The notes beneath the pieces were generated by a model. It saw nothing but the letters and a program-made list of their open reading frames with translations, was not told where the DNA came from and did no database searches. The position numbers and the translations under genes are program-made. Shown in pieces: positions 6,761 to 13,630 of a stretch of DNA of 19,042 bases. Numbering within the stretch: position 1 is the first letter of the stretch; each line of letters opens with the position of its first letter. This DNA is from DASRHK01 sp035650495 (GTDB lineage: Bacteria > Pseudomonadota > Gammaproteobacteria > Nevskiales > Nevskiaceae): contig DASRHK010000017.1 of assembly GCA_035650495.1 (NCBI GenBank), positions 1-19,042 of the forward strand, given 5' to 3'.

Positions 6761-8344
6761 TCAGTCGTCGAACCAAAGCCCTGGATTCATTAGCGCTTTC
6801 GGATCGAGCTCGCGCTTTGCCGCGCGGATCGCCGCACGGAATGCCGAGGGGATTTCCTGCTTCGCGAACCGCTGATGATCGCGGCCCATCGCGTGGTGAT
6901 GGCTGATGGTGCCGCCGTTGGCCATCACCGCATCCGATGCGGCGTCCTTGATCTGCTGCCATTGCTCGACCAGCGCGCCGTGGCGACCCGGGCCGAAGAA
7001 CGCGTAATACAAGGAGCAGCCGTCGGTGTAGCTGTGCGTGCTGCGGCAACCGACCATGCCGCTGCCGCAGACCTTGACCAGCGCATTCACCGTCGCTTCG
7101 CGCACCGCTTTGTAGAACTGCGGCACCTTCGACCACGGCACCGCGGTCTCGAACGTGTCGGAGATCACGCCGTAATCGAGCAGCGCGTCGCGCAGGTACG
7201 GCTGGCGGAAAAACGTGTTGCGCCAGTCGCCGACCGCTTCCTTGCCGCCATCGTCCTTCACTTCGCCGCCGAGCTTGCGCGCGATCTCCACCGTCTTGTC
7301 GTAGAGCGCTTGCGTCGGCGCGCCGGCCGATTCGAAGCCGAGCACCATCAGCGCGCCGCTAGCAGCCTTGCCGCTGAACGCCGCCGACAGCATGTGCTCG
7401 TACGGATCGAGGATGCGTAGCTGCGTGGGATAGATGCCGGACTGCAGCAGCGTGCGCGCGCAATCGAGCGCGCCCTCGAAGGTCTTGAACTTGATGCCCG
7501 CGGATTTCTTCTCCGTCGGCAGCCGCACGCAGCGCAGCCGCACGTCGGTGATCACGCCGAGCGCACCCTCGGCTCCGCACCACAGCCGATTCGGATCGAT
7601 GCCGACACTCGACGCCGGCAGCGGGCGCGTATCGACGCGTCGTCCGTCCGGCAACGCGACGCCGAGCGACTCGACGCGATCCTCGATCTTCGCGATCAGC
7701 GTCGAGAAGTGGCCCGCCCCGCGCGTCGCGACCCAGCCGCCCGCCGTCGAGTGGAAATACGACTGCGGATAGTGGCGCACCGCGAGATCGTGATCCTTCA
7801 GCGCCGCATCGAGATCGGGACCGAGGATGCCGGCCTGCGCGTGCACCACCGCGCTCGTCTCGTCGATCTCGAGCACGCGATTCAATCCGCGCAGCGACAG
7901 CGTGATCACGCCGTTGAACGCATCCATGCCTTCGGCGTTGATGCCGCCGACGACGCTGGAGCCGCCGCCATACGGGATCAGCGCGAGCCGATCGCGATTG
8001 GCCCACGCCATCACTGCGGCGAGCTCGTCGAGAGCGCGCGGCGTCGCGACGACGTCGGGCGCGTGCTTGAGCTCGCCGGTGCGCAGCGTCGCAAGGTCGC
8101 GGAAGCTGCGGCCGACGGCGTGCAGCACGCGCACGTCGTGGGCGTTGGTGACGAACGCAGCGAGCTGCGCAGGGATCTGCAAGCGCGACGCGGGCAGCTT
8201 GATCGACGCTGTCGCCGGCGCGGCGCGCTCCTCGAGCTTCGCGCCGGCGAGGAAGCCGGACAGCAGCTTCGTGAGCGGCCTGCGCTCGGCGTCGTTGAGC
8301 GCGTCCTCGACGTAACCCCAGGCGACGGGATTGAGCGTCTTCAC
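6761..8344 (-). CDS. FAD-binding oxidase, alkyldihydroxyacetonephosphate synthase-like
   Basis: The 527-residue product has a PCMH-type FAD-binding domain: PYGGGSSVVGG (124-134) is the pyrophosphate-binding loop, and GGWVATRGAGHFST with GAEGALGVITDVRLR are further FAD-contact segments. The C-terminal half carries SYTDGCSLYYAFFGPG and a triple histidine, H482-H484, in ISHHHAMGRDH. It ends in the LDPKALMNPG phrase typical of this oxidase group. The HHH motif and overall order resemble alkyl-DHAP synthase, which swaps an acyl for an alkyl chain in ether-lipid synthesis, but many bacterial homologues have other or unknown substrates. The start is GTG at 8342-8344, sharing GTGA with the crotonase stop; no Shine-Dalgarno is visible, so translation is probably coupled. 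Sharing an operon with a crotonase suggests an acyl or lipid substrate. This is inference only. Confidence 0.85.
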   Translation of the reverse strand: MKTLNPVAWGYVEDALNDAERRPLTKLLSGFLAGAKLEERAAPATASIKLPASRLQIPAQLAAFVTNAHDVRVLHAVGRSFRDLATLRTGELKHAPDVVATPRALDELAAVMAWANRDRLALIPYGGGSSVVGGINAEGMDAFNGVITLSLRGLNRVLEIDETSAVVHAQAGILGPDLDAALKDHDLAVRHYPQSYFHSTAGGWVATRGAGHFSTLIAKIEDRVESLGVALPDGRRVDTRPLPASSVGIDPNRLWCGAEGALGVITDVRLRCVRLPTEKKSAGIKFKTFEGALDCARTLLQSGIYPTQLRILDPYEHMLSAAFSGKAASGALMVLGFESAGAPTQALYDKTVEIARKLGGEVKDDGGKEAVGDWRNTFFRQPYLRDALLDYGVISDTFETAVPWSKVPQFYKAVREATVNALVKVCGSGMVGCRSTHSYTDGCSLYYAFFGPGRHGALVEQWQQIKDAASDAVMANGGTISHHHAMGRDHQRFAKQEIPSAFRAAIRAAKRELDPKALMNPGLWFDD

Positions 8345-9129
8345 TTGCCGGTGAAGCGCGCTTCCCTTCGCTCGACGAACGACTTCACGCCTTCCTTCAC
8401 GTCTTCGGATCGCATCAGCGGCGCGAGGTCCGGCATCATCCGCGCGATCGCGGCAGCCTCCGCCTGCTGCTGCGCGATGCGCGAGTTCTTGAGGCTCGCC
8501 CATACCGCCAGCGGCGCCTGCTTGGCGATCTTCTCGGCCATCTCGTGCGCGCGCTCGAGATGCTTGCCGAGTCCGTGCACTTCCTGCACGAGCCCGATGC
8601 GCAGCGCTTCGGCGGAATTGAATTCGTCGCCGGTGAGCAGATACCGCTGCGCGTTGGCCCAGCCGAACTCCTGCACCATCCGCAGCGTCGCGCCGCCGCA
8701 CGCGTAGATGCCGCGCTTCACTTCGATCTGGCCGAAGCGGCAATTGTCGGCGGCGATGCGCACGTCGCCCGCGAGCATCAGCTCGATCGCGACGGTGAAG
8801 CAGATGCCTTGCGCCGCGAACACGATCGGCTTGGAGACGCGCTTGCCGTTGTCCACGCCGAACGGATCGCATTGATCGGCGTTGAGCCCCGGCCACTTGC
8901 CGCCGGAGAACGCCGGCGTCCATAACGGCAGGTCGAGGCCCGCGGTGAAATGATCGCCCTTGCCGTAGAGCAAGCCGCAGCGAAGCTCGGGATCGCGATC
9001 GAGCTTGCCGTAGGCGTCGGCGAGCGCGAAGTAAGTCTCCGGATCGAACGCGTTGTACTTCGCCGGCCGGTTCAGCGCCATCACCAGGACATGGCCGCGC
9101 TGCTCGACCAGAAGCTTCTGCTCGCTCAT
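8341..9129 (-). CDS. Enoyl-CoA hydratase/isomerase (crotonase) family protein
   Basis: The 262-residue product has the crotonase fold. The first oxyanion-hole segment is HFTAGLDL (60-67). The second is QGICFTVAIELMLAGDVRIA (107-126). The two glutamates that activate water in enoyl-CoA hydratase align with E116 (AIEL) and E136 (FGQIEVKRG), so hydratase chemistry is possible. The usual GGG before the first glutamate is replaced by T112-V113-A114, which is unusual. The C-terminal part (SLKNSRIAQQQAEAAAIARM, then SEDVKEGVKSFVERREARF) is typical. The CoA substrate cannot be told. ATG at 9129 has AGGGA 7 nt upstream. The gene begins 9 nt after the JAMM-like gene and overlaps the FAD-oxidase start by 4 nt, so it belongs to the same transcript. 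Confidence 0.92.
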   Translation of the reverse strand: MSEQKLLVEQRGHVLVMALNRPAKYNAFDPETYFALADAYGKLDRDPELRCGLLYGKGDHFTAGLDLPLWTPAFSGGKWPGLNADQCDPFGVDNGKRVSKPIVFAAQGICFTVAIELMLAGDVRIAADNCRFGQIEVKRGIYACGGATLRMVQEFGWANAQRYLLTGDEFNSAEALRIGLVQEVHGLGKHLERAHEMAEKIAKQAPLAVWASLKNSRIAQQQAEAAAIARMMPDLAPLMRSEDVKEGVKSFVERREARFTGK

Positions 9130-9138
9130 TTCAGTTCC

Positions 9139-9534
9139 CTAGTCTTTGACGGTGATCTCGCGCTCGACCGGCGCACCGCTGCCCCAATCCCAGCAGCGCA
9201 TCTCGAGCACGCCCTTGGTGTTGAGCGAGATGATCAGCGAGAACGCCGAATCGGCGGCGACGAACTTGTCGGTGTCCACCGGCGCCGCCGGCTGCTGCGG
9301 GTTCGATCGATACCACGCCCACGGTGTCTCGCCGTTGGCCTGCACTTTCTGCAGGAGCTCCGCGCGCGTCACTTCGCCCGCGAGCGGATAGCACGCGCAC
9401 GCTTCGCCTTTGCGTGCGCCGACGAGCCCTTCGACCGGCGCCTCCGGCGACAGCTGCGCCTCGTGCAGCAAGCGCACGGCGAGCTTGCGCGGGATGACGA
9501 GCGTAGGGTGGGCCGTGCGCACCGGCTCAGCCAT
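9139..9534 (-). CDS. JAMM/MPN (Mov34, M67)-like protein with degenerate metal site
   Basis: This is a 131-residue protein directly downstream of an E1-like enzyme gene, overlapping it by 8 nt. The order IPRKLAVRLLHEAQ, then an EGLVGARKG stretch, then WAWYRSNPQQPAAPVDTDKF, then SLIISLNTKGVLEMR follows the MPN fold seen in CysO-peptidase-like JAMM proteins. In those the metal motif is E, then HxHP, six residues, then PSxxD. Here E35 and D89 are kept, but both histidines are replaced (R76 and N78), and the serine by V86. The HxHP region therefore reads RSNP. If the alignment is right, the protein cannot bind zinc in the usual way and may only be a binding partner of the E1-like enzyme or a sulfur-carrier protein. 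The fold call rests on remembered family patterns, so moderate confidence; the gene itself is well supported by its tight packing. Confidence 0.68.
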   Translation of the reverse strand: MAEPVRTAHPTLVIPRKLAVRLLHEAQLSPEAPVEGLVGARKGEACACYPLAGEVTRAELLQKVQANGETPWAWYRSNPQQPAAPVDTDKFVAADSAFSLIISLNTKGVLEMRCWDWGSGAPVEREITVKD

Positions 9535-10249
9535 GGCACACGGTGCATCGAGGATCGCGCGGAATCTTCGTCGTCTTGAAGCTCATGTCGATGGCATTCC
9601 AGAGATGCAGCTTGCCGACGTCGTCGCCGATGCCGAGCAGCAATTTCAGCGCCGCGAGCGCCTGCAGGCTGCCGATCACGCCGACCGTCGGACCGAGCAC
9701 CCCTGCCTCCTCGCACGTCTCCGCGACGTCGCCCTGCTGCGGATACAGGCAAGCGTAACAGGGACTGTCGCCGCGCCGCGCGTCGAACACCGCGAGCTGG
9801 CCTTCGAACCGGATCGCCGCGCCGGAGACGAGCGGCTTGCGCGCGCGCACGCAGCGCTCGTTCGCGTCGAAGCGCGTGGGGAAATTGTCGGAGCAGTCGA
9901 GCACGACGTCGACGCGCGCGACCGCATCGCGCCACGTCTCTTCCTTGCACAGCTCGAGCTCCATCTCGCGATTGAGCGCGCGCAGGCGATCGGCAGCGGC
10001 GTCGGGCTTGGCGCGGCCGACATCGCTCTGTGCATAGAGGATCTGACGCTGCAGATTGGACAGATCGACGACGTCGCGATCGGCGATGACGAGCCGGCCG
10101 ACGCCGGCGGCCGCGAGGTACTGCGCAGCCGCGCTGCCGAGGCCGCCGAGCCCGAGCACGAGGACCGACGAGTCGCGCAGCACGCTCTGTCCGGCGACGC
10201 CGACTTCGCGCAGCACGATCTGTCGCGCGTATCGCGACAGGTCGCTCAC
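9527..10249 (-). CDS. E1-like adenylyltransferase of the MoeB/ThiF/HesA family
   Basis: The 240-residue enzyme is expected to adenylate the C-terminal glycine of a small ubiquitin-like sulfur carrier (MoaD or ThiS type) in the cytoplasm, for molybdopterin or thiamine synthesis. Visible: LSRYARQIVLREVGVAGQ at the N-terminus; ATP-binding GLGGLGS at 33-39; DRDVVDLSNLQRQ at 57-69; DCSDNFPTR at 118-126; zinc cysteines C164 and C167 (CYAC) with C235 and C238 (CTVC); and a probable active cysteine C179 in AETCEEAGVLGPTVG. The length fits a stand-alone MoeB/ThiF without rhodanese domain. MoeB and ThiF cannot be told apart here, and no carrier gene is in the window, so no symbol is given. The start is GTG at 10247-10249, overlapping the prmC stop (GTGA). 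Confidence 0.93.
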   Translation of the reverse strand: MSDLSRYARQIVLREVGVAGQSVLRDSSVLVLGLGGLGSAAAQYLAAAGVGRLVIADRDVVDLSNLQRQILYAQSDVGRAKPDAAADRLRALNREMELELCKEETWRDAVARVDVVLDCSDNFPTRFDANERCVRARKPLVSGAAIRFEGQLAVFDARRGDSPCYACLYPQQGDVAETCEEAGVLGPTVGVIGSLQALAALKLLLGIGDDVGKLHLWNAIDMSFKTTKIPRDPRCTVCHG

Positions 10250-11085
10250 TCGCGGCCTCCGACGCAGCCGCCGGTGACGCGCGGCACCTCGCCGAGATCG
10301 CCGATCGTGCTCGCGCTGGCGAATCCGCAATCCGCCAGCACGTTGCGCACGGCTTCCGCCTGCCCCGCGCCGTGCTCGAGCAGCAACCAGCCGAGCGAGC
10401 GCAGATGCCGCGGCGCTTCGCTGGCGATCGCGCGGATCGCTTCGAGCCCGTCGGGGCCGGAGATCAGCGCGGCTTCGGGCTCGTAGCGCAGCGCGTCGAG
10501 ATGCGGATCGCCGGCTGCGACGTAAGGCGGATTGGAAACGACCAGGTCGAAGAGCTCGCCTTTCAGCGGCGCGAACCAGGAGCCTTGCGCGAATTGCACG
10601 TTGCCGATGCCGAGCGCCTTCGCATTCGCCTGCGCGATGCGCAGCGCTGTCGCGGACTGATCGGTCGCGACGATTTTCGCGTCCGGCCGCTCGGAGGCGA
10701 TCGCGAGCGCGATCGCGCCGCTGCCGGTGCCGAGATCGGCGACGCGCGGTGACGGCGTGTCGACGACGAGGTCGAGCGCCCATTCGACCAGCGTCTCGGT
10801 CTCGGGCCGCGGCACGAGCACATCGGGCGTGACTTTCAGCGGCAGCGACCAGAATTCCTTCACGCCGGTGAGATAAGCGACGGGCTCGCCGTTCGCGCGA
10901 CGCTGCACCAGCGCGGCGAATTTCTTCTCGCGCGCAGCATCGACTTCGTCGCGTCCCGCGGAGATCAGGAGCGCGCGCGACCAGCCGAGCACGTGACCGA
11001 GCAGCACTTCCGCATCGAGCCGCGCCGACTCGCTGCGACCGCGCAGGCTCTCTTCCGCGGCACGCAGCGCGTCGGCGATCGTCAC
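10246..11085 (-). CDS. prmC: Peptide chain release factor N5-glutamine methyltransferase
   Basis: PrmC methylates the glutamine of the GGQ motif in release factors, using S-adenosylmethionine. The 279-residue product has the helical N-terminal domain (about 1-75), then PRPETETLVEWAL (92-104), the SAM-binding loop ADLGTGSGAIALAIA (116-130), the acidic TDQS turn (141-144), and the family-defining NPPY (185-188) that holds the substrate glutamine. The length matches the usual 275-285. The start is GTG at 11083-11085, sharing GTGA with the prfA stop. Placement straight after prfA, whose product is its substrate, is the standard bacterial arrangement and strongly supports the call. Its own stop overlaps the start of the E1-like gene by 4 nt. 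Confidence 0.97.
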   Translation of the reverse strand: MTIADALRAAEESLRGRSESARLDAEVLLGHVLGWSRALLISAGRDEVDAAREKKFAALVQRRANGEPVAYLTGVKEFWSLPLKVTPDVLVPRPETETLVEWALDLVVDTPSPRVADLGTGSGAIALAIASERPDAKIVATDQSATALRIAQANAKALGIGNVQFAQGSWFAPLKGELFDLVVSNPPYVAAGDPHLDALRYEPEAALISGPDGLEAIRAIASEAPRHLRSLGWLLLEHGAGQAEAVRNVLADCGFASASTIGDLGEVPRVTGGCVGGRE

Positions 11086-12161
11086 TCGCCGATCTCCGCG
11101 AGCTGCTCGGCCTGATGCTCCGCGAGCAGCGGCTGGATCACCGGGTCGACGTCGCCCTCGATGATGCGGTCGAGCTGATAGAGCGTGAGATTGATGCGGT
11201 GGTCGGTGAGGCGGTTCTGCGGGAAGTTGTAGGTGCGGATGCGCTCCGAGCGATCGCCGCTGCCGACCAGCTTCTTGCGCGTCGCCGCCTGCTCCTTCTC
11301 GTGTCGCATGCGCTCGCCGTCGATGATGCGCGATTGCAGGAGCGCCATCGCCTTCGCGCGATTCTTGTGCTGGCTGCGCTCGTCCTGGCATTCGACGACG
11401 ATGCCGGTGGGCAGGTGCGTGATGCGGATCGCCGACTCGGTCTTGTTGACGTGCTGGCCGCCGGCGCCCGAGGCGCGGAACGTGTCGACCTTGAGATCGG
11501 CGGGATTGATTGTGATCTGCGCCGCTTCGATCTCCGGCAGCACGGCGACCGTCGCTGCGGATGTGTGGATGCGGCCTTGCGCCTCGGTCTCGGGCACGCG
11601 CTGCACGCGGTGCGCGCCCGACTCGAACTTGAGCTGCGAGTACGCGCCGAAGCCGGCGATGCGCGAGATCACTTCCTTGTAGCCGCCGTGCTCGCCTGGA
11701 TTCGCGGAGATCAGCTCGACTTGCCAGCCGCGCGTCTCCGCGTAACGCGAGTACATCCGGAAGAGATCGCCCGCGAAGATCGCGGCCTCGTCGCCGCCGG
11801 TGCCGGCGCGGATCTCGAGGAAGACATTATTGTTGTCGAGCGGATCCTGCGGGACCAGGAATTTCTGCAGCAGCTTCTGCCCGGCCTCGAGCCGCGCCTC
11901 GACGCCCGGCAGATCGGCGCGCGCCATCTCTGCGAGCTCGCGATGGCTGTCGTTCTGCATCTGCAGCAGACCCTCGCGCTCGCGGATGTCGTGGAGGTAT
12001 CTGCGGAAAGCGTCCACGACCGGGCCGAGCTGCGCGTACTCCTGCGACAGCCGCCGGAATTTCTCCTGGTCGGCGATCACGCCGGGATCGGAGAGCTCGC
12101 GCTCGATCTCGGCGCGGCGCTCGACGAGGCGCTCCAGCTTGGCGATGAGAGAAGGCTTCAT
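11082..12161 (-). CDS. prfA: Peptide chain release factor 1
   Basis: RF1 reads UAA and UAG stop codons and releases the nascent protein. At 359 residues it has the usual length. The catalytic GGQ is at 234-236 in RASGAGGQHVNKTESAIR; the stop-codon recognition tripeptide is PET at 190-192 in HRVQRVPETEAQGRIHTSA, the RF1-type PxT rather than the SPF of RF2. The N-terminal helical domain spans about 1-110, and EIRAGTGGDEAAIFAGDL at 116-133 is typical. Q236 is the expected target of PrmC, encoded next. No frameshift site is present, as expected for RF1. The ATG at 12161 has a GGAG 9 nt upstream that lies at the edge of the palindromic repeat filling the hemA-prfA gap, so that repeat could affect prfA translation. 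Confidence 0.98.
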   Translation of the reverse strand: MKPSLIAKLERLVERRAEIERELSDPGVIADQEKFRRLSQEYAQLGPVVDAFRRYLHDIREREGLLQMQNDSHRELAEMARADLPGVEARLEAGQKLLQKFLVPQDPLDNNNVFLEIRAGTGGDEAAIFAGDLFRMYSRYAETRGWQVELISANPGEHGGYKEVISRIAGFGAYSQLKFESGAHRVQRVPETEAQGRIHTSAATVAVLPEIEAAQITINPADLKVDTFRASGAGGQHVNKTESAIRITHLPTGIVVECQDERSQHKNRAKAMALLQSRIIDGERMRHEKEQAATRKKLVGSGDRSERIRTYNFPQNRLTDHRINLTLYQLDRIIEGDVDPVIQPLLAEHQAEQLAEIGE

Positions 12162-12172
12162 GGGTTCTTGCT

Positions 12173-12267
12173 CCCTCTCCCCGCCGGCGGGGAGAGGGTT
12201 GGGGAGAGGGGATTGGAAGACATCGCCCCTCTCCCTAGCCCTCTCCCCGTCAAGCCGGGGAGAGGGG
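12173..12267. repeat. C/G-rich palindromic repeat cluster between hemA and prfA
   Basis: This stretch consists of a repeated motif of the type CCCTCTCCCC and its complement. A perfect 26-bp palindrome spans 12173-12198 (ccctctccccgcc and its complement). GGGGAGAGGGG at 12201-12211 can pair with the CCCCTCTCCC at 12226-12235. A third hairpin pairs 12239-12249 with 12256-12266 (11 bp, 6-nt loop). It starts 4 nt after the hemA stop and fills nearly the whole 110-nt gap to prfA. Similar C/T-rich intergenic palindromes are, from memory, common in GC-rich Proteobacteria. The motifs can pair in several ways, so alternative RNA folds are likely. Confidence 0.88.
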
Positions 12268-12271
12268 ACAT

Positions 12272-13534
12272 TTAGTTCTCGTCTTCCGGCAAATCGAAAA
12301 GTTTCTTGAGCCCAGCGAGCAGCAGCGCCTGCTCCACCGCGTCGGCGCGACGCAGTCGCGACACCGGCGCGTGCAGCAATTTGTTGGAGAGCGTGTCGGC
12401 GACGAATGCCATGACCTCTTCCGGCGATGCGCCGGCCGCGAGCTTGCGGCGCGCCTTCTCGAGGACTTCGTCGCGGCTCACGCGCGCGCGATTCCGGATC
12501 GCGCGGATGGTGCCGCCGGCGTCACGGCTGTCGAGCCAGCGGCCGAACTCGCGCGCGTACTCGTCGATCAGGACTTCGGCCTGATGCGCCGCGGCTTCGC
12601 GCAGCTTGGTGTTCTGGTCGACCACCGCGCGCAGGTCATCGACCGTATACAGATAGACGTCCTCGAGCTCGGCGATCTTGGGATCGAGGTCCCGCGGCAC
12701 GGCGAGATCGATCATGAACACCGGCTTGCGCTTGCGTTTGGCGAGCGCGAGCTCCATCGCAGCGCGCTCCAGCACGTAGCCGCGCGCGGCCGTGCTCGAC
12801 ACGATCAGGTCAGCCGACGGCAGATGCGTCGCCAGATCGGAGAGCGCGATGCCGTAACCGCCGAGGCTCGTCGCCAGCTTCTGCGCGCGCTCGAGACTGC
12901 GGTTGGCGACGATGAGCCGCGAGATGCCCTGCCCGCGCAGATGCCGCGCGAGCAGCGTCGAGATCTCGCCCGCGCCGATCAGCAGCGCCGTCTGCTCGTG
13001 CAGGTCGGCGAAGATGCGCTTGGCCAGCTGCATCGCCGCGTAGGCGACGGAAACCGGATGCGCGCCGATCCGCGTCTCGCTGCGCACCAGCTTGGCGACG
13101 GCGAACGAGTGCTCGAACAGGCGCGACAGCACCGGCCCGACGGACGCAACCTCGCGCGCCTGAACGTAGGACTGTTTCATCTGTCCCAGTATTTGCGGCT
13201 CGCCGACGATCATCGAATCGATGCCGGCCGCGACCCGCAGGCTGTGCGCGACCGCACCGAGATCCCGATGCGCATACAAATAGCGTTCGATCAGGCCCGA
13301 CTCCACCTGGCGCTCGCGGCGCCACCATTCGATCAGGAGCGGCTCGGCGGTCGGCTCGGCGACGGTGATGATCTCGGTGCGATTGCAGGTCGAGACCAGC
13401 GCGGCCTCGGACACGCCCGGCAGCGCGCGCAGGCGCGTGAGCGCCGCCGCCTGATCGGCGTCCGCGAACGCGACGCGGCTGCGCACGTCGAGCGGCGCCT
13501 TGTGATGCGACAGGCCGAGGGTGAGGAGGCTCAT
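12272..13534 (-). CDS. hemA: Glutamyl-tRNA reductase
   Basis: HemA reduces glutamyl-tRNA to glutamate-1-semialdehyde with NADPH, the first step of C5-pathway tetrapyrrole (haem) synthesis. The 420-residue product begins MSLLTLGLSHHKAPLDVRSR. The catalytic cysteine is C50 in VSTCNRTEI. H97 in the AVAHSLRVAAGIDSMIVGE stretch matches the conserved active-site region, followed by EPQILGQMKQSY. The NADPH-binding domain begins near LLIGAGEISTLLARHL, then VANRSLERA. MIDLAVPRDLDP and VYLYTVDDL mark the following signature, and the C-terminal helical dimerisation domain spans about 310-410. The ATG at 13534 matches the family start; no clear Shine-Dalgarno is seen. It is divergent from the TPR lipoprotein gene and upstream of prfA-prmC, the standard arrangement. 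The usual haem-dependent N-terminal control cannot be judged from sequence. Confidence 0.97.
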   Translation of the reverse strand: MSLLTLGLSHHKAPLDVRSRVAFADADQAAALTRLRALPGVSEAALVSTCNRTEIITVAEPTAEPLLIEWWRRERQVESGLIERYLYAHRDLGAVAHSLRVAAGIDSMIVGEPQILGQMKQSYVQAREVASVGPVLSRLFEHSFAVAKLVRSETRIGAHPVSVAYAAMQLAKRIFADLHEQTALLIGAGEISTLLARHLRGQGISRLIVANRSLERAQKLATSLGGYGIALSDLATHLPSADLIVSSTAARGYVLERAAMELALAKRKRKPVFMIDLAVPRDLDPKIAELEDVYLYTVDDLRAVVDQNTKLREAAAHQAEVLIDEYAREFGRWLDSRDAGGTIRAIRNRARVSRDEVLEKARRKLAAGASPEEVMAFVADTLSNKLLHAPVSRLRRADAVEQALLLAGLKKLFDLPEDEN

Positions 13535-13630
13535 GGCGTGTAGCAATTTTACCTCGACCCAAGCAATTCCGAGGCCATGCGATACACTAACCACCGGTTC
13601 TCCGCAGCGCCCGCGCGTCCTTCCACGCTC
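13535..13630. promoter_or_regulatory. Divergent promoter region of hemA and the TPR lipoprotein operon
   Basis: This 96-nt stretch separates two divergent operons. On the plus strand TGCGATACACT (13578-13588) resembles an extended -10 element and would start transcription about 35 nt before the GTG chosen for the TPR gene. On the minus strand TAAAAT (13546-13551) looks like a -10 box but lies only 11 nt from the hemA ATG, giving a very short leader. No clear -35 hexamer was found for either. Confidence 0.42.

Noticed and set aside
13577..13630. Upstream ATG for the TPR lipoprotein
   Set aside because: It overlaps a likely -10 element and would make an unusually long region before the signal peptide. 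Kept only as an alternative.
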